Positions 5,543 to 7,125 of a stretch of DNA of 7,125 bases are shown here, piece after piece (position 1 is the first letter of the stretch; the number at the start of each line of letters is the position of its first letter). A model generated the notes under the pieces. It had not been told where the DNA came from and did not search any database. It saw nothing but the letters and a program-made list of their open reading frames with translations. The position numbers were made by a program, and so were the translations under genes. Origin of the DNA: an uncultured Sphingomonadales bacterium (GTDB taxonomy: Bacteria > Pseudomonadota > Alphaproteobacteria > Sphingomonadales > Sphingomonadaceae); assembly GCA_903911985.1 (NCBI GenBank), contig CAIWFP010000188.1, positions 1 to 7,125 on the forward strand, written 5' to 3'.

Positions 5543-6079
5543 CTATGCCTGTAACGCCCCTACCGCAGATTTTACCGCAACGATGGCGACTGCTGGCGCC
5601 AAGGCTTGAACGCCCGACAGTCCGATGGATTTCTGTGCTGGCAGTCGCGATGTCGGCACGACATGGAACTGCCATTGGTCAGGGTCCCGATGGTCGGCGA
5701 CGTCTGGTGCAAAAATGGGGTGCCAGGCAAAAATCTAGATTGCGGCTGCGCGACCGGGGGCTGTTACCCAGTTCTTTCCATCCCATCGTCCTGTTCGGGC
5801 AGCTATGTCAAAGCGGGTTTTCGCTGGTTCGCAGGCTTCATCATGCCAATCTTGCCGGGCAGCGGATTGTTTGACTTCGAGACCATCGCCATTTGGTCCC
5901 TCGAAATCGAAAGAGCCCCAGCCATCGGCGCGCCAGTGCCACTCCGGCGCCAGAACTCCTGCTAGAATTGCCTCGACGAGAGTGCCTCGAAAGGCATTGG
6001 CCACTATGGGCTTGCCGACAAGGTGATCGAGCAAGCGATGGGTAAGTGTTCTGTCCATCGCGGAAATCGGCATGATCAT
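5543..6079 (-). pseudogene. PD-(D/E)XK nuclease-like gene interrupted by one in-frame amber codon
   Basis: The frame from ATG 6079 codes 114 residues and meets TAG at 5735-5737. The same frame then continues for 63 more sensible codons to TAG at 5543-5545. The N-terminal part has a helix with Glu36 (RGTLVEAILAGVL), then DGWGSFDFEG (Asp58), GLEVKQSAARQDW (Glu68, Lys70) and KTRFDIAARTGRWDGKNW; this matches a restriction-endonuclease-like fold with an E-x-K catalytic pair. From memory, conserved proteins of this kind continue past this point with a Tyr-containing 'I-Y-x-F-A-W-H-P' strand and then an 'ADHRDP..W.F.VVP' segment. Here the sequence reads AAAI-stop-IFAWHPI...VADHRDPDQWQFHVVPTSRLP, so one base change (TAG from a Tyr codon) explains the break. 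Full length would be about 178 residues. No strong SD is visible. The segment looks less GC-rich than its neighbours. It may be a recent pseudogene, a sequencing error or a readthrough gene; the biological target is unknown. Confidence 0.7.
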
Positions 6080-6100
6080 TGGGCATCCATGATTGGGAGC

Positions 6101-6121
6101 GCGAGGGGGTAACCCCCTCGC
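6101..6121 (-). terminator. Strong hairpin downstream of thiC, probable terminator or mRNA 3' stabiliser
   Basis: GCGAGGGGG (6101-6109) and CCCCCTCGC (6113-6121) form a perfect 9-base GC-rich stem with a three-base loop. It begins about 21 bases after the thiC stop on the transcribed minus strand and precedes the nuclease-like gene by about 21 bases. There is no T-run after it, so it is either a non-canonical terminator or an RNA end-protecting structure. Confidence 0.6.
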
Positions 6122-6142
6122 ACCTATCCCTTCAAACCCTGT

Positions 6143-7125
<983 letters not shown>

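Overview
This window reads as chromosomal DNA of a GC-rich alphaproteobacterium, most likely a sphingomonad (Novosphingobium-like). That is inferred from strong G/C bias in codons, from the style of the proteins, and from the combination of a short polysaccharide-export protein, a type-2 beta-barrel porin, a C93 transglutaminase-like cysteine peptidase and a GT4 glycosyltransferase. No taxonomic marker is present, so the assignment is tentative.

Layout. (1) Positions 1-2190, minus strand: an exopolysaccharide export cluster. In transcription order it holds a short periplasmic OPX (Poly_export/SLBB) protein (2190-1582), a 362-base gap with AT-rich sequence and a 14-base tandem repeat, an unrecognised small secreted protein (1219-584), and a tightly coupled outer-membrane beta-barrel porin (571 to beyond the left edge). 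(2) Positions 2191-2950: a 760-base divergent intergenic region without a convincing gene but with several perfect dyads. (3) Positions 2951-5495, plus strand: a secreted C93 cysteine peptidase carrying an unusually large insert (2951-4168), then a GT4 glycosyltransferase (4314-5495). The Shine-Dalgarno sequence of each lies in the 3' arm of an inverted repeat; for the peptidase the start codon is also paired. (4) Positions 5479-5542: six degenerate copies of GTGTGGAAC spaced 10-12 bases apart, at the convergent junction. (5) Positions 6079-5543, minus strand: a PD-(D/E)XK-nuclease-like gene split by one in-frame amber codon, with coding sense on both sides. (6) Positions 6101-6121: a strong hairpin, then the C-terminal half of thiC (7125-6143), running off the right edge.

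How the genes fit together. The OPX protein and porin plausibly form an envelope-spanning exit route for a polysaccharide, with the small secreted protein between them as a candidate accessory part. The GT4 enzyme would add a sugar to the repeat unit on the cytoplasmic side. The C93 peptidase, of the LapG family, would act in the periplasm, perhaps processing a surface protein linked to the matrix. thiC (thiamine pyrimidine synthesis) is an unrelated housekeeping gene, so the locus boundary probably falls between 5496 and 6140, where the broken nuclease lies.
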